A stretch of 64,000 bases of DNA from Conexibacter woesei DSM 14684. GTDB lineage: Bacteria; Actinomycetota; Thermoleophilia; Solirubrobacterales; Solirubrobacteraceae. Positions within the stretch are counted from its first letter, which is position 1. Every line of letters starts with the position of its first letter. Under the pieces are notes generated by a model. The model had not been told where the DNA came from. It saw nothing but the letters and a program-made list of their open reading frames with translations, and did not search any database. Of this stretch, positions 41,626-50,900 are shown one piece after another. The translations under genes were made by a program, and so were the position numbers. The stretch lies in NCBI RefSeq assembly GCF_000025265.1, contig NC_013739.1, forward strand, positions 2,356,001 through 2,420,000, given 5' to 3'.

Positions 41626-41892
41626 ATGGCAAGAGTCGTAAAGAAAGAGCCGGCCCGCCGCGCCGGACGCCAGGGCTCTCGGATCTCCAGCAAGCATCAG
41701 GTCACGATCCCGAGGGACGCCTTCACCGCCGCCGGGCTGCATGAAGGCGATCTGGTGCGGATCGAGGCGGCTGGGCCCGGGCGTGTGGTGCTGACGCGGC
41801 AGGACGATCTGCTCGATCACTTCAGCGGCGCGATGAGAGCCGGCGCTGACCTGCGGCGCACCGTCGGCGACCTGCGCGACGAGTGGGCGTAG
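41626..41892 (+). CDS. AbrB/MazE-like antitoxin
   Basis: An 88-residue protein with a basic N-terminal tail and a swapped-hairpin AbrB domain (SRISSKHQVTIPRDAFTAAGLHEGDLVRIEAAGPGRVVLTR), the DNA-binding half. The C-terminal helix would wrap the toxin. It overlaps the PIN toxin gene by 10 bases and probably represses their joint promoter. TAGCGT lies 7 bases before the ATG (leaderless pattern). Confidence 0.85.
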   Translation: MARVVKKEPARRAGRQGSRISSKHQVTIPRDAFTAAGLHEGDLVRIEAAGPGRVVLTRQDDLLDHFSGAMRAGADLRRTVGDLRDEWA

Positions 41893-42287
41893 CGCTGCTC
41901 GACTCCAGCGTCGTCATCGCCTTCCTCAACGGCGACGACGCGCTGCACAGGGCCGCCGACCGTACGGTGCGCGAGGTCGCGCGCGAGCACGGGCTCGCGG
42001 TCTCCGCGGTGACGATCGCGGAGGTGCTGACCGGCGCGAAGCTCGGGCATCACGACGAGACGATCATGCGGCGGTTCCTGTCAGAGATCGTCGGAGCTCG
42101 ATTCCCTGTCGAAGAGCAGGTCGCGGAGCGCGCGGCAGAGCTGCGTGCGGCGAACCGCGCGCTGCGCACGCCTGACGCGCTGATTCTCGCGACCGGTGAC
42201 CTTCACGCCGACGTCGTCGTCACCGGCGATGCAGGCTGGGCGAAGGTGCGCGACGTCGGCTGCGCGATCGTCGCAATCGACGGCTGA
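41883..42287 (+). CDS. PIN-domain toxin (VapC-like RNase)
   Basis: A 134-residue PIN domain with GTG start. Acidic metal-binding residues are in LLDSSVVIAFL, TIAEVLTG, TPDALILATGD and VVTGDAGWAKV, the full set for an active ribonuclease. VapC toxins cleave tRNA or rRNA and are held inactive by the antitoxin encoded just upstream. A standard type II pair. Confidence 0.88.
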   Translation: MGVALLDSSVVIAFLNGDDALHRAADRTVREVAREHGLAVSAVTIAEVLTGAKLGHHDETIMRRFLSEIVGARFPVEEQVAERAAELRAANRALRTPDALILATGDLHADVVVTGDAGWAKVRDVGCAIVAIDG

Positions 42288-42300
42288 AGCCGGCTGCTGC

Positions 42301-44493
42301 TCACACCAGCCCCTGCTCGCGGGCGATCGAGACGGCGTCGGCGCGGGTGTCGACGCCGAGGCGTCTGTACAGGCGCCAGGTGTGGCTCTTCACCGTCGAG
42401 ACGGAGAGCCTCAGCTCGGCCGCGATCTGTCTGCGCGTGAGGTCGGTCGGCAGCAGTTCGAGCACGCGGCGCTCGGCTGCCGTCGGCTCGCTGCCGGCGA
42501 CCGCCTCGTGGGTCGGGAGGTCGAGCGCGTCCTCGACCGCGGCCAGGCGCTCGGCGACGACGCCGACGTCGCGGAAGCGGTCGACGATCCGCCGTGCCGC
42601 CTTCGCGCGCGAGCGCGCGGCGCGGCGGTCGAGCGTGGAGAGGTCGAGCTGCGCATGCATGACGAGCGCGAGTCCGTGATAGAGCGCGCTCGGGTGCCGG
42701 CTCGTGATGCGCAGCGCGCGAGCGACGTGGTCGTGCGCTTCGGCGAAGCGGCCGCGACGGCGCAGCGCCTCGCCGAGCGCGAGATAGGCGAGGTGGGACT
42801 CCAGCGAGGACTCGCCGCCGGCCGCTTCGATCACGGCGACGGCGTCGCGCGCGTGCTGCTCGGCCGTCTCGAGGTCGTCCTCGTCGGCGGCGGTGAGGGC
42901 CAGGGCGGCCAGCTCCCAGCAGCGCACCACCGGCCGGTCGGCGATTCGCATGTAGGGCTCGACCTCGCGGCGGATCGCCTCGCGCTCGCCGGCGAACCAC
43001 ATCACGATCGCCAGCTTGCCGGCGTAGCGTGCGCGGGCGTCCACGTCGCCGGCGGCCCGGCCCCAGATCTTCCAGCCGTCGGCGAGTGCGCGCTCGATGT
43101 CGCCGTAGTACGGGCTGATCCGCAGCAGGTCGACGATCTCGGCGACGCCGGGGCTGTCGCGATCCTGGTCGAGCTGCTCGAGCCGCCTCGCGATCAGCCG
43201 CAGGTCGCCGCCGGTGAGCGAGAGGCAGAGGACGTCGATCGCGTCGCAGAACGGCGCGTAGCGGCCGCGGTCGGGCGGCATCCGGGCGAGCGTCCGGCGG
43301 ATCGTCGTGTAGCGGCGCTCGGCGAACAGCGGCCACCAGCTGCCGTGCAGCAGACGTGCGGCGTGCTCGCCGTCGCCGGCGGCCGACGCGTGGTCTATCG
43401 CCGCCTCGGTCATCCCCTCGCACTCGAACCAGCGCGCCGCGCGCCGGTGCAGCTGCACGACGATCGTCGGCTCGTGGCGGCGGAGATCGCGCTCGAGCAG
43501 CGTCGCGAAGAGGCGGTGGTAGCGAACCCAGTCGTCGTCGAGCGGGATCACGAAGACGTTCGACTCGCGCACGTCGTCGAACAGCTGGCGGGCCGCCGGA
43601 TCGTCGAGGACGGCGGCGCAGAGCGCGCCGTTCATGCGCGTGAGCGGCGAGGTGCGGCGGAGGAAGACGCGGGTGCTCGGGGGGAGGGCGTCGAGCACCT
43701 CCTCGGTGAGGTACTCGGCGATCTCGAAGGGCGTGCGCTCCGGCGTCTCGAGGAACCGCTCCAACGCGGTCGCGTCGCGCAGCGAGGCGACGAGCGAGAG
43801 GCCCGCCGGCCAGCCCTCGACGCGGGCGTGGATCGCCTCGACCTGCCCCCGCTCCAGCCGCAGCCGCAGCCGGCCGTTGAGCAGGCGCCCCGTCTCGTCC
43901 AGATCGAATGCCAGCTCGCGGGCGTCGAGCGTCGCCGCGGCGCCCGCGGCGCGGCGACGCGGGAGCCGCAGCGGCGGTCTCGTGCGGCTGGCGAGCACGA
44001 GACGGACGCCCGGTGGGAGCGCATCGAGCAGGGCGACGACGAGCTGGTGGCACGCCTCCTCGAAGATTGCGTGGTAGTCGTCGAGGACGATCACCGCCGC
44101 AGCGGCGCCGCGCCGGTCGCCGAGCGCGTCGACCGCGAGCGGTATGACCGTCTCGACGAGGTCGGAGCCGCCCGCCAGCGCCTGCTCGGCCATCCACAGC
44201 TCGGACGGCGAGAGGTCGTCGATCGTCGCCAGCAGGCGGGCGCAGAACCGCCGCGGGTCGTTGTCCTTGTCGTCGAGCGAGAGCCAGGCGCCGTCGCCGT
44301 CCCGCCGCCGGCACCAGTCGGCCAGCGCCGTCGTCTTGCCGTAGCCGGCCGGCGCGCAGACGACCGTCAGCGGCTGATCGAGCGCGTGGTCCAAGAGCGC
44401 GCTCACCCGCTCGCGCAGGAACGTCTCGCGCCGCGGGCGCGGCAGCCGGCGGCCGGCCGCGATCGTGCTCAGGAATCCCGGTTCGCTGCTCAG
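42301..44493 (-). CDS. MalT-like LuxR-family regulator (probable CTG start)
   Basis: A 730-residue ATP-dependent regulator. It opens FLSTIAAGRRLPRPRRETFLRERV, then Walker A CAPAGYGKTT and Walker B AAVIVLDDYHAI, TPR-like helices, and C-terminal LuxR HTH LLPTDLTRRQIAAELRLSVSTVKSHTWRLYRRLGV. No ATG or GTG lies in frame between the upstream gene's last 28 codons and this opening. CTG at 44493, eight bases after GGAGG and overlapping the upstream TGA, is the best start; a GTG about 30 codons later would cut into the conserved opening. Last of a four-gene overlapping operon. Confidence 0.85.
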   Translation of the reverse strand: MSSEPGFLSTIAAGRRLPRPRRETFLRERVSALLDHALDQPLTVVCAPAGYGKTTALADWCRRRDGDGAWLSLDDKDNDPRRFCARLLATIDDLSPSELWMAEQALAGGSDLVETVIPLAVDALGDRRGAAAAVIVLDDYHAIFEEACHQLVVALLDALPPGVRLVLASRTRPPLRLPRRRAAGAAATLDARELAFDLDETGRLLNGRLRLRLERGQVEAIHARVEGWPAGLSLVASLRDATALERFLETPERTPFEIAEYLTEEVLDALPPSTRVFLRRTSPLTRMNGALCAAVLDDPAARQLFDDVRESNVFVIPLDDDWVRYHRLFATLLERDLRRHEPTIVVQLHRRAARWFECEGMTEAAIDHASAAGDGEHAARLLHGSWWPLFAERRYTTIRRTLARMPPDRGRYAPFCDAIDVLCLSLTGGDLRLIARRLEQLDQDRDSPGVAEIVDLLRISPYYGDIERALADGWKIWGRAAGDVDARARYAGKLAIVMWFAGEREAIRREVEPYMRIADRPVVRCWELAALALTAADEDDLETAEQHARDAVAVIEAAGGESSLESHLAYLALGEALRRRGRFAEAHDHVARALRITSRHPSALYHGLALVMHAQLDLSTLDRRAARSRAKAARRIVDRFRDVGVVAERLAAVEDALDLPTHEAVAGSEPTAAERRVLELLPTDLTRRQIAAELRLSVSTVKSHTWRLYRRLGVDTRADAVSIAREQGLV

Positions 44494-45188
44494 CGCTGGC
44501 CCTCCGGCACGGCCACGCGCACGGGCTCGTGGCTGGTGAGCGTCACGACCAGCTCGCCGGCGGGGAGTCTGGCGTCGAGCTGGCGCAGGAGGCCGTCGTC
44601 GCGGCCGATCGCGTACGTCGCGCCGCCGCCTGAGCGGTAGCGGTAGACGTCCACGGGGGTGCCGTCGACGGTGTCGCCGCGCAGGAAGCGGGCGCCCTGG
44701 TCCTGGATGTTCGCGGTGTTGTCGATCGTCTCGGCCGACAGCAGGTTGATCAGCGCGATCGCCGCGTGCACGGGGTCGCCGTCCGGATCGGGGCGCTGCA
44801 CCGCGTACCTGCGCGAGCCGGGATCCGACTGCGCGTAGACGGCTCTGCGCGTCCACACGTAGCGGCGGGAGGCGGCGCCCGGCTCGCGCAGGGTCGCGGT
44901 CCCGCGGCCGCTGCGGAAGTCGGCGCGGCCGCTCATCGGGATCGCCGTGCCGTGGACGACGACGGAGCCGGTGAAGCGCGCGCCGCCGCGCTGCCAGTTC
45001 TGCTGGAGCACGCGCGCGAGCGCGAGCGCCTGCTCGTCGGTGACCGGTCTGCCCTCCGCATGAGCGGTCGTCGTCGCGGTCGCCGCAGCGCTCTGCGTCC
45101 CTGCGCCGTCGTCACCTCCGCAGCCGCCGAGGAGCGCCGCGAGCGCGACGGCCGCGAGCGCGAGCGCCGCGGGTCGGAGGCGGCTCAT
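44490..45188 (-). CDS. Lipoprotein, LppX/LprG-like
   Basis: A 232-residue lipoprotein with signal ending LLGGC. The mature part (RFTGSVVVHGTAIPMSGRADFRSGRGTATLRE, VYAQSDPGSRRYAV, VYRYRSGGGATYAIGRDDGLLRQLDARL) has the alternating strands of LppX/LprG/LolA-type lipid carriers, though resemblance is modest. It overlaps the beta-helix lipoprotein gene upstream by 4 bases and the regulator gene downstream. Likely faces the cell exterior, with a role in envelope transport or sensing. Confidence 0.65.
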   Translation of the reverse strand: MSRLRPAALALAAVALAALLGGCGGDDGAGTQSAAATATTTAHAEGRPVTDEQALALARVLQQNWQRGGARFTGSVVVHGTAIPMSGRADFRSGRGTATLREPGAASRRYVWTRRAVYAQSDPGSRRYAVQRPDPDGDPVHAAIALINLLSAETIDNTANIQDQGARFLRGDTVDGTPVDVYRYRSGGGATYAIGRDDGLLRQLDARLPAGELVVTLTSHEPVRVAVPEGQR

Positions 45189-46468
45189 CGCTGCGCCTCC
45201 GGGGTGCCGGCCGCCGGCTGCGCCGGGGCGGTCCGAGCGCCGGGCATGTTCGGCTGCGGCGGCGGGGCGGGCACGCGGCGGTAGTCGACCTGGGGAGGGG
45301 AGGCGATCGCTCTGTAGCGCTCGGTGCCGATCGTCACCGACCTGCCGCAGGCGGTGCGCTGCTCGAGCCGGGCCGGGAGCGAGCTGGCGGGACGATTGCC
45401 GGCGAAGCAGTTGCCGGCGGATCTGCCGTCGCCGGTCTGCAGCGCGAGGTCGAGCCGGTTGCCGGCCAGCCTGTTGCCGTCGACGCGGTTGTCCTCGGCG
45501 GTGTAGGTGGGGCTGTCGACCACGGTGATCCCGACGCCGTCGTGGCCGGTCACGCGGTTGTCGCGGACGACGTTCTCGCGGCCGCCGTTGATCACGATCC
45601 CGGCGCCGAAGCCCTCCGAGCCGCGCGGTGCGCCGCGCTCCTGGTTGTCGGCGACCTCGTTGCGCTCGATCACCATGCCGCTCTGCGGCGCGGCGCGCTC
45701 CTTCGTCAGCGAGTTGACCTGGATCCCGACGCGGTTGCGGCGCGCGACGCTGTCGCGCACCACGACGTCGCCGCCGGCGTTCGTCAGCTCGATCCCGACG
45801 TGGTTGAGCTCGGTGACGCTGTCGGTCACGAGCGCGTTGCAGGGCTTGCAGCGGCCGACGTAGATGCCGCTGTCGGGCTGACCCGAGGCGTAGACGTGGT
45901 CGAAGCGGCCGTGCTGGACGCCGAACGCGTAGACCCCGTAGAGCCCGTTGTCGTACGCGGTCAGGTAGGAGCCGCGCCAGCCCTGGACGTAGCGGCCCTG
46001 CGCGGCGTACTCGCCGTCGGTGTACCAGACGACGCCGTTGACCTGGTAGCGCCGGACCGTGAGGTTCTCGACCGCGACGCCGTTGGCCTGCACGCGGATG
46101 CCGTCGGCGAGCTTGTCGCCGCCGTCGAGCACGACGCGGTTGCGGTCGGTGCCGCGGATCACGATGCCGGGGTGCTCGTCGGTGACCTCGACGGTCTCGC
46201 GGTACGTGCCCGGCGCGATCAGCACGAGGTCGCCCGGCCGGCTCGCGTCGACGGCGCGCTGGATCGTCGGGTAGCTGCTCGGCACGCGCAGGATCCGTCC
46301 GCTCGCCTCGCCGCTCGGCTGCGCGCCGCCGGGGCTCGTGGCGGCGGGCGAGGTCCCGCTCGCGGCGGTCGAGCTGGACGTGTCGTCGTCGCCGCCTCCG
46401 CAGCCGCCGAGCAGGAGCGCCGCGACGCAGGCGATCAACGGCAACGTTCGTCTCATGGTTCGTCTCAT
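45185..46468 (-). CDS. Right-handed beta-helix lipoprotein (NosD-like)
   Basis: A 427-residue lipoprotein with lipobox LLGGC, a Ser/Thr/Gly linker and then IQRAVDASRPGDLVLIAPGTYRETVEV, the usual start of NosD/parallel beta-helix domains. Repeats such as NGVAVENLTVRRY, VGIELTNAGGDVVVRDSVARRNRVGIQV and GAGIVINGGRENVVRDNRVTGHDGVGITV build the helix to about residue 370; a Pro-rich tail follows. Starts in an ATGA overlap with the EfeB-like gene (a second ATG lies 12 bases in). Such domains bind polysaccharide or copper (NosD); the function here is unknown. Confidence 0.8.
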   Translation of the reverse strand: MRRTMRRTLPLIACVAALLLGGCGGGDDDTSSSTAASGTSPAATSPGGAQPSGEASGRILRVPSSYPTIQRAVDASRPGDLVLIAPGTYRETVEVTDEHPGIVIRGTDRNRVVLDGGDKLADGIRVQANGVAVENLTVRRYQVNGVVWYTDGEYAAQGRYVQGWRGSYLTAYDNGLYGVYAFGVQHGRFDHVYASGQPDSGIYVGRCKPCNALVTDSVTELNHVGIELTNAGGDVVVRDSVARRNRVGIQVNSLTKERAAPQSGMVIERNEVADNQERGAPRGSEGFGAGIVINGGRENVVRDNRVTGHDGVGITVVDSPTYTAEDNRVDGNRLAGNRLDLALQTGDGRSAGNCFAGNRPASSLPARLEQRTACGRSVTIGTERYRAIASPPQVDYRRVPAPPPQPNMPGARTAPAQPAAGTPEAQR

Positions 46469-47670
46469 GGTCCCTCCAGCAGCCTCTGTCCGGCGAACTC
46501 GCCCGCGGCCGGCGCGGGCGGGACGGCGAACACGGCGCCGGCCGTGGGGACGGCGTAGCGGCGCAGGTCGTCGTCCCGCTCGAACCGGCGCAGCAGCGGC
46601 GCAGCGCTCTGCCGCGGGTCGTCGGTGAAGGCGACGAACGCGATCCCGGCGTCGGCCGCGCCGTCCGCCGTCGCGCCGTCGTCGTAGTTGTACGCCCGCC
46701 GCAGCAGGCGGATGCCGTCGTTCGAGTCGGGGTGCATCGCCCGCACGTGCGAGCGCGCGGGGGCGGCCGCGAGCGTGAGCGGGTCGTGCTCGTCGCGGCC
46801 GTCGAGCGGCGCGCCGCTGACCTTGCGGCGGCCGACCACGCCCTCCTGCTCGGAGAGCGGGCTGCGGTCCCACGCCTGCAGCCGGACGCGGATGCGCCGG
46901 TAGACGAGATAGGTGCCGTCCACCATGCCGGGACGGTCGGCGTCGTCGGCCACCCACACATGCTGGCTGAGCGCGGCGCGGTCGTCGAGCGGGATGTTCG
47001 CCGTCCCGTCCTTGAAGCCGATCACGCCGCGCGGCGTGGCGGCGGGTCGCGGCCGCGACAGGAAGCCGTGCTGCGTCCAGCGGCGGCGAGCGATCCCGAG
47101 CGCCGCGCCCGCGAGCTGGTGGACCGCGTGGAAGACGACCTGGCGATCGTCACCGCAGACCTGGACGAGCAGGTCGCCGCCGCTGCGCGAGGGGTCGAGG
47201 TGCGCGTCGTCGGCGGTCCGGATCCGCTGCGAGAGCCCGGCCGGCAGGCGCTCGGCGAAGCCGTATCGGCCGTCGAAGAGGCCCGCTCCGAGCCCTACCG
47301 TGATCGTCAGTCCGCGCGAACCGAGGCCGATCGCCTCGCCCGCGCCCGTCGCGCCACCCTCGCCCGCCTCGCCCGCCTCGCCCGCCTCGCCCGCCGCGCC
47401 GCCCTCCCGCTCGCACAGCGCGACGGTGGAGGCGGTCCAGTCGCTCAGCAGCCGTTTCACGTCCGCTCGGTCCGGCGTCACGAGGTCGAACGCCGCCAGC
47501 GTCAGGTGGTCCTGCCGCTCCGTCGCGACACCGGCCTGCCGGCCGCCGTCGAAGGCATGCGCGGCACGCGCCGCGTCCGCGTCCAGCGCCTCGCCGGCGA
47601 CGCGCACCGCCGCCCCTGCCATCAGCACGCTGCCCACGCCGACCAGCGCATCCCGTCGTGTCACCCGCAC
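46465..47670 (-). CDS. Dyp-type heme peroxidase, EfeB-like, TAT-exported
   Basis: A 401-residue Dyp peroxidase. A twin-Arg signal (TRRDALVGVGSVLM) leads it out of the cell. The catalytic GFKDGTANI motif, the proximal-His segment SHVRAMHPDSN and the distal RRAYNY are intact. EfeB-type enzymes release iron from heme or oxidise phenolic compounds. A Gly-Glu-Ala repeat of variable-looking length sits in a loop near residue 95. First gene of the reverse four-gene operon; no EfeU/EfeO partners are nearby. Confidence 0.9.
   Translation of the reverse strand: MRVTRRDALVGVGSVLMAGAAVRVAGEALDADAARAAHAFDGGRQAGVATERQDHLTLAAFDLVTPDRADVKRLLSDWTASTVALCEREGGAAGEAGEAGEAGEGGATGAGEAIGLGSRGLTITVGLGAGLFDGRYGFAERLPAGLSQRIRTADDAHLDPSRSGGDLLVQVCGDDRQVVFHAVHQLAGAALGIARRRWTQHGFLSRPRPAATPRGVIGFKDGTANIPLDDRAALSQHVWVADDADRPGMVDGTYLVYRRIRVRLQAWDRSPLSEQEGVVGRRKVSGAPLDGRDEHDPLTLAAAPARSHVRAMHPDSNDGIRLLRRAYNYDDGATADGAADAGIAFVAFTDDPRQSAAPLLRRFERDDDLRRYAVPTAGAVFAVPPAPAAGEFAGQRLLEGP
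47361..47396. repeat. 9-base tandem repeat inside the Dyp peroxidase gene
   Basis: CGCCCGCCT occurs three times head-to-tail, followed by a fourth copy with one change, giving GEAGEAGEAGEG in the protein. It is in frame (one unit equals three codons), so length changes would be tolerated. Confidence 0.8.
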
Positions 47671-47713
47671 GGGCGCAATCTACGACCAACGTCGGACGGC
47701 TCGCTCACGCGAC

Positions 47714-47728
47714 CCGGGTTCAACCCGG
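47714..47728. promoter_or_regulatory. Perfect 15-base palindrome upstream of the Dyp peroxidase gene
   Basis: CCGGGTT-C-AACCCGG, 44 bases before the Dyp start. A likely operator for the reverse operon. It resembles a tRNA T-arm by chance only. Confidence 0.45.
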
Positions 47729-47757
47729 TTGAATTTGGTGGCGCGTCGGCGCTCGCC

Positions 47758-47795
47758 ACTATTCGGTGCATAATTTTCACTGTGCGTTGAATAGT
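47758..47795. promoter_or_regulatory. AT-rich inverted repeat between divergent units
   Basis: ACTATTC (47758-47764) and GAATAGT (47789-47795) flank an AT-rich segment containing CATAAT (47769-47774), a possible -10. The segment is the most AT-rich of this 274-base gap and probably holds a promoter for the giant secreted protein gene or the Dyp operon. Confidence 0.4.
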
Positions 47796-47876
47796 CATTC
47801 ACTCCCGAACGTCTCGTCTTTGGCAGCGGACTCACTTCGCGCCTTGATGTGCACACCGGCGAGTGCTTTCCTCCCG

Positions 47877-47889
47877 CCGCAAATTGCGG
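47877..47889. promoter_or_regulatory. 13-base palindrome in the leader of the giant secreted protein gene
   Basis: CCGCAA-A-TTGCGG, 55 bases before the ATG. It could be an operator or an RNA hairpin in the leader. Confidence 0.4.
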
Positions 47890-47944
47890 GTGTTGCCGTC
47901 CCAGGCAGGTGGGTTTGGGCGGCACGCGCTGGAACGGAGGGCAC

Positions 47945-50900
47945 ATGACAACGGGCAGGTCGCACCCGACCTCGCCGGTACGCCGCTGGTGGAGGGCGCC
48001 GCTGATCGCGAGCGCGCTTCTGCTGACGCTGCCGGCGCTCGCCGCCGCGGCGCCGATCAGCGGCACCGCGTTCGAGGACTTCAACGACAACGGCACGCGT
48101 GACAGCAGCCCGGCCGTCGACAGCGGGGTGGGCGGGATCACCGTCACCGCCTACGGCGCCGATGGCGGCGCCGTCGCGAGCGCGACGACCGCGGCCGACG
48201 GCACGTACACGCTGAACGTGCCCGACGGCGCCGGCCGCGTGCGCGTCGAGTTCACCGGCCTGCCGGCCGGCTACCAGCCGGCGCGCCACGGCACCAACTC
48301 GGGCACGACGGTCCAGTTCGCGACCGGCCCGGCGTCGGGCGTCGACGTCGGCGTGCTGCAGCCGGCGAACTACTGTCAGGACAACCCGCTGCTGGCGATC
48401 GCGTGCCAGCGGTTCGGCGCGCACGACGGCAGATACGGCGGCGACGCGACGATCCGGCTTGTGTCGGACGACACGCCTGATCAGACGCAGGCCGTCGCGG
48501 GCGGCGAACTGGGCGCGCCGATCGTGAGACCCGGTGCACTGTTCTCGCAGACGGGCGCGATCTTCGGCATCGCCCAGCCGACCGCGTCGAACTACCTGTA
48601 CTCGTCGGCTTACACGAAGCGGCACTCCGACTGGGGTCCGGGCGGTGCGGGCGCGATCTATCGCACCGACGTCGCCCAGGCGACGGCGGGCACGCCGAAC
48701 GCGTCGGTGTTCTTCGACGTCAACAGCCTGCCCGGGAACCCGGCGGGCGGCGGCTTCGTGCGCGGAGCCGACAGAACCGGCGCCGACGTCAGAGAGTTCT
48801 TCAACGACTCGCTCGCATGGGACGCGGTCGGCAGCAGTGGCCTCGGAAACCTGTCGAGCACCGACGACGGCTCCGAGCTCTACACGGTCGGACTCGCGAG
48901 CGGCGAGCTGATCCGCGTTCCGGTTCCCGCGGACGGGTCGAGACCTGCGTCGGCGCAGGCGTACGCGATCCCGAGAGCCGCGTGCGCGAACCCGGCCGAC
49001 GCGCGTCCGATGGCGACGGCCGTCCACGACGGGCTCGTCTACGTCGGCGGCGTCTGCTCGGAGGCGAGCAGAGGCGATCCGCCGCCGCAGACGGCGTCCG
49101 CCGACCTGAGACTCTTCGTCTACACGTTCGACCCGGCGACGGGCGCCTTCGGCGCGAGCCCGGTGCTCAACCAGACGCTCGAGTCGAGACGGCTCTGCGT
49201 GATCCGCTCCGGAGCGCCGGTGGATCCGTTCCCGTCGGCGGCCTGCACCAACGGCATCAGCGCCGACTGGCATCCGTGGACGTCGCAGTCGACGAGAAGC
49301 GCGATCGACGTCGGCAACGCGGGACGGTATCCGCAGCCGATGCTGGCGGACATCTCGTTCGTCGGCGACGACCTCGTACTCGGGATCCGCGATCGCTCGC
49401 CGGACCAGGTCGGGGTGATCTCGAGATTCCCCAACGGGGATCCGGGTGAGGTCGGCATGCAGTCTGGCTACACGCTGCGCGCGTGCCCGGCCGGGGCCGC
49501 CTTCCAGCTCGAGAGCAACGGCGTCTGCGGCGGCCTGACGGCGTCCGGTCCGAAGAACGTCGCTCAGTGGGGACCCGGCGGCAGCCTCTTCTACTGGTAC
49601 CAGAACTACAACTCGTTCTCTGCCGCTGGTGGCGCTGCCCACGACTACGGCGGCCAGGGCGGCACGTTGCAGATCCCGGGCTACGCGGACCTGCGGCAGG
49701 CGTCGGGGTACGGCGCCAACAGATGCGCGCCGGGCTCGGTCATCGGCGGGTGCCCCGCCACCGACGGTCCCTCGGGATCGTCCGGCGTGCTCTACCTGAG
49801 CAACAGCGACGGCTCGCGTACGAGAGGCTTCAACCTCTATACCGGCGGCGGCGACAACAACGTCGTCTCCACGTTCGGCAAGGCCAACGGCCTCGGCGAC
49901 CTCGAAGCGCTGTGCGACGCGGCGCCGATCGAGATCGGCAACTACGTCTGGCTCGATCCGGACCGCGACGGCGCGCAGGATCCGAGCGAGGCGGCGATCG
50001 GCGACGTGCTCGTGGAGCTGCTCGACGGCAGCGGCAACGTGATCGCGACGACGAGAACGGACGCCAACGGCCAGTACTGGTTCAACGAGAGCAACGTGCC
50101 GGGCGCGATCCAGCCGAACACCGACTACACGGTGCGAATCCCGCTCGGTCAGGCGCCGCTCGCGCAGTACACACCGACGAATCCCGACACCGACGCGCAG
50201 CTGCGCGACTCGGACGGCATCCCGTCGGGCGCGTTCGTGGTCGACAGACTCAGAACGGGTGCGGCCGGTCACAACGACCACACGCACGACTTCGGGTTCG
50301 TGCCGCCGTTCAACGTCAGCATCAGAAAGGCGGTCTCGTCGCCGACCGCGAAGATCGGCGACACGATCACGTACAGACTGACGGCGAGAAACGACGGGCC
50401 GGCGGTCTCCAACGACGTGCTCGTGACCGACAACCTGCCCGAGCAGCTGCAGCTGACGGGCGCGAGAACGAGCAAGGGCAGCTGCACGACGAGTGGCAAC
50501 ACGGTCAGATGCCAGCTCGGGAGACTGCAGCCCGGCCAGACCGAGACGATCACGGTGACCGCGATCGCGCACAGATCCGGCACCGCGATCAACAACGCCG
50601 AGATCTCCTCGCCGGGTGACAGAGACCCGAGAGACAACAGAGACAGAAGAGAGGTGAGAATCCCCGAGCCGGACCTCTCGATCGTCAAGACGGCCTCGGC
50701 TCCCACGGTCAGACTCGGTGAGACCGTCACGTACACGCTGGTGGCGAGAAACAACGGTCCCGGCCTCGCGAGAGACGTGGTCGTCACCGACAGGCTGCCG
50801 GACGAGCTGCAGCTGACCGGCGTCAGAACCCCGGTCGGCGAGTGCACGCGCAGAGGTGACAACGTCCGCTGCGAGCTGGGCACCCTGAGTGAGCGCCAGC

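Noticed and set aside
47352-47400. Short CRISPR-like array
   Set aside because: The 9-base units have no spacers and are an in-frame coding repeat.
47710-47732. tRNA T-arm-like sequence GGGTTCAACCC
   Set aside because: The stem pairs as a simple palindrome and no acceptor, D or anticodon arms can be drawn around it.
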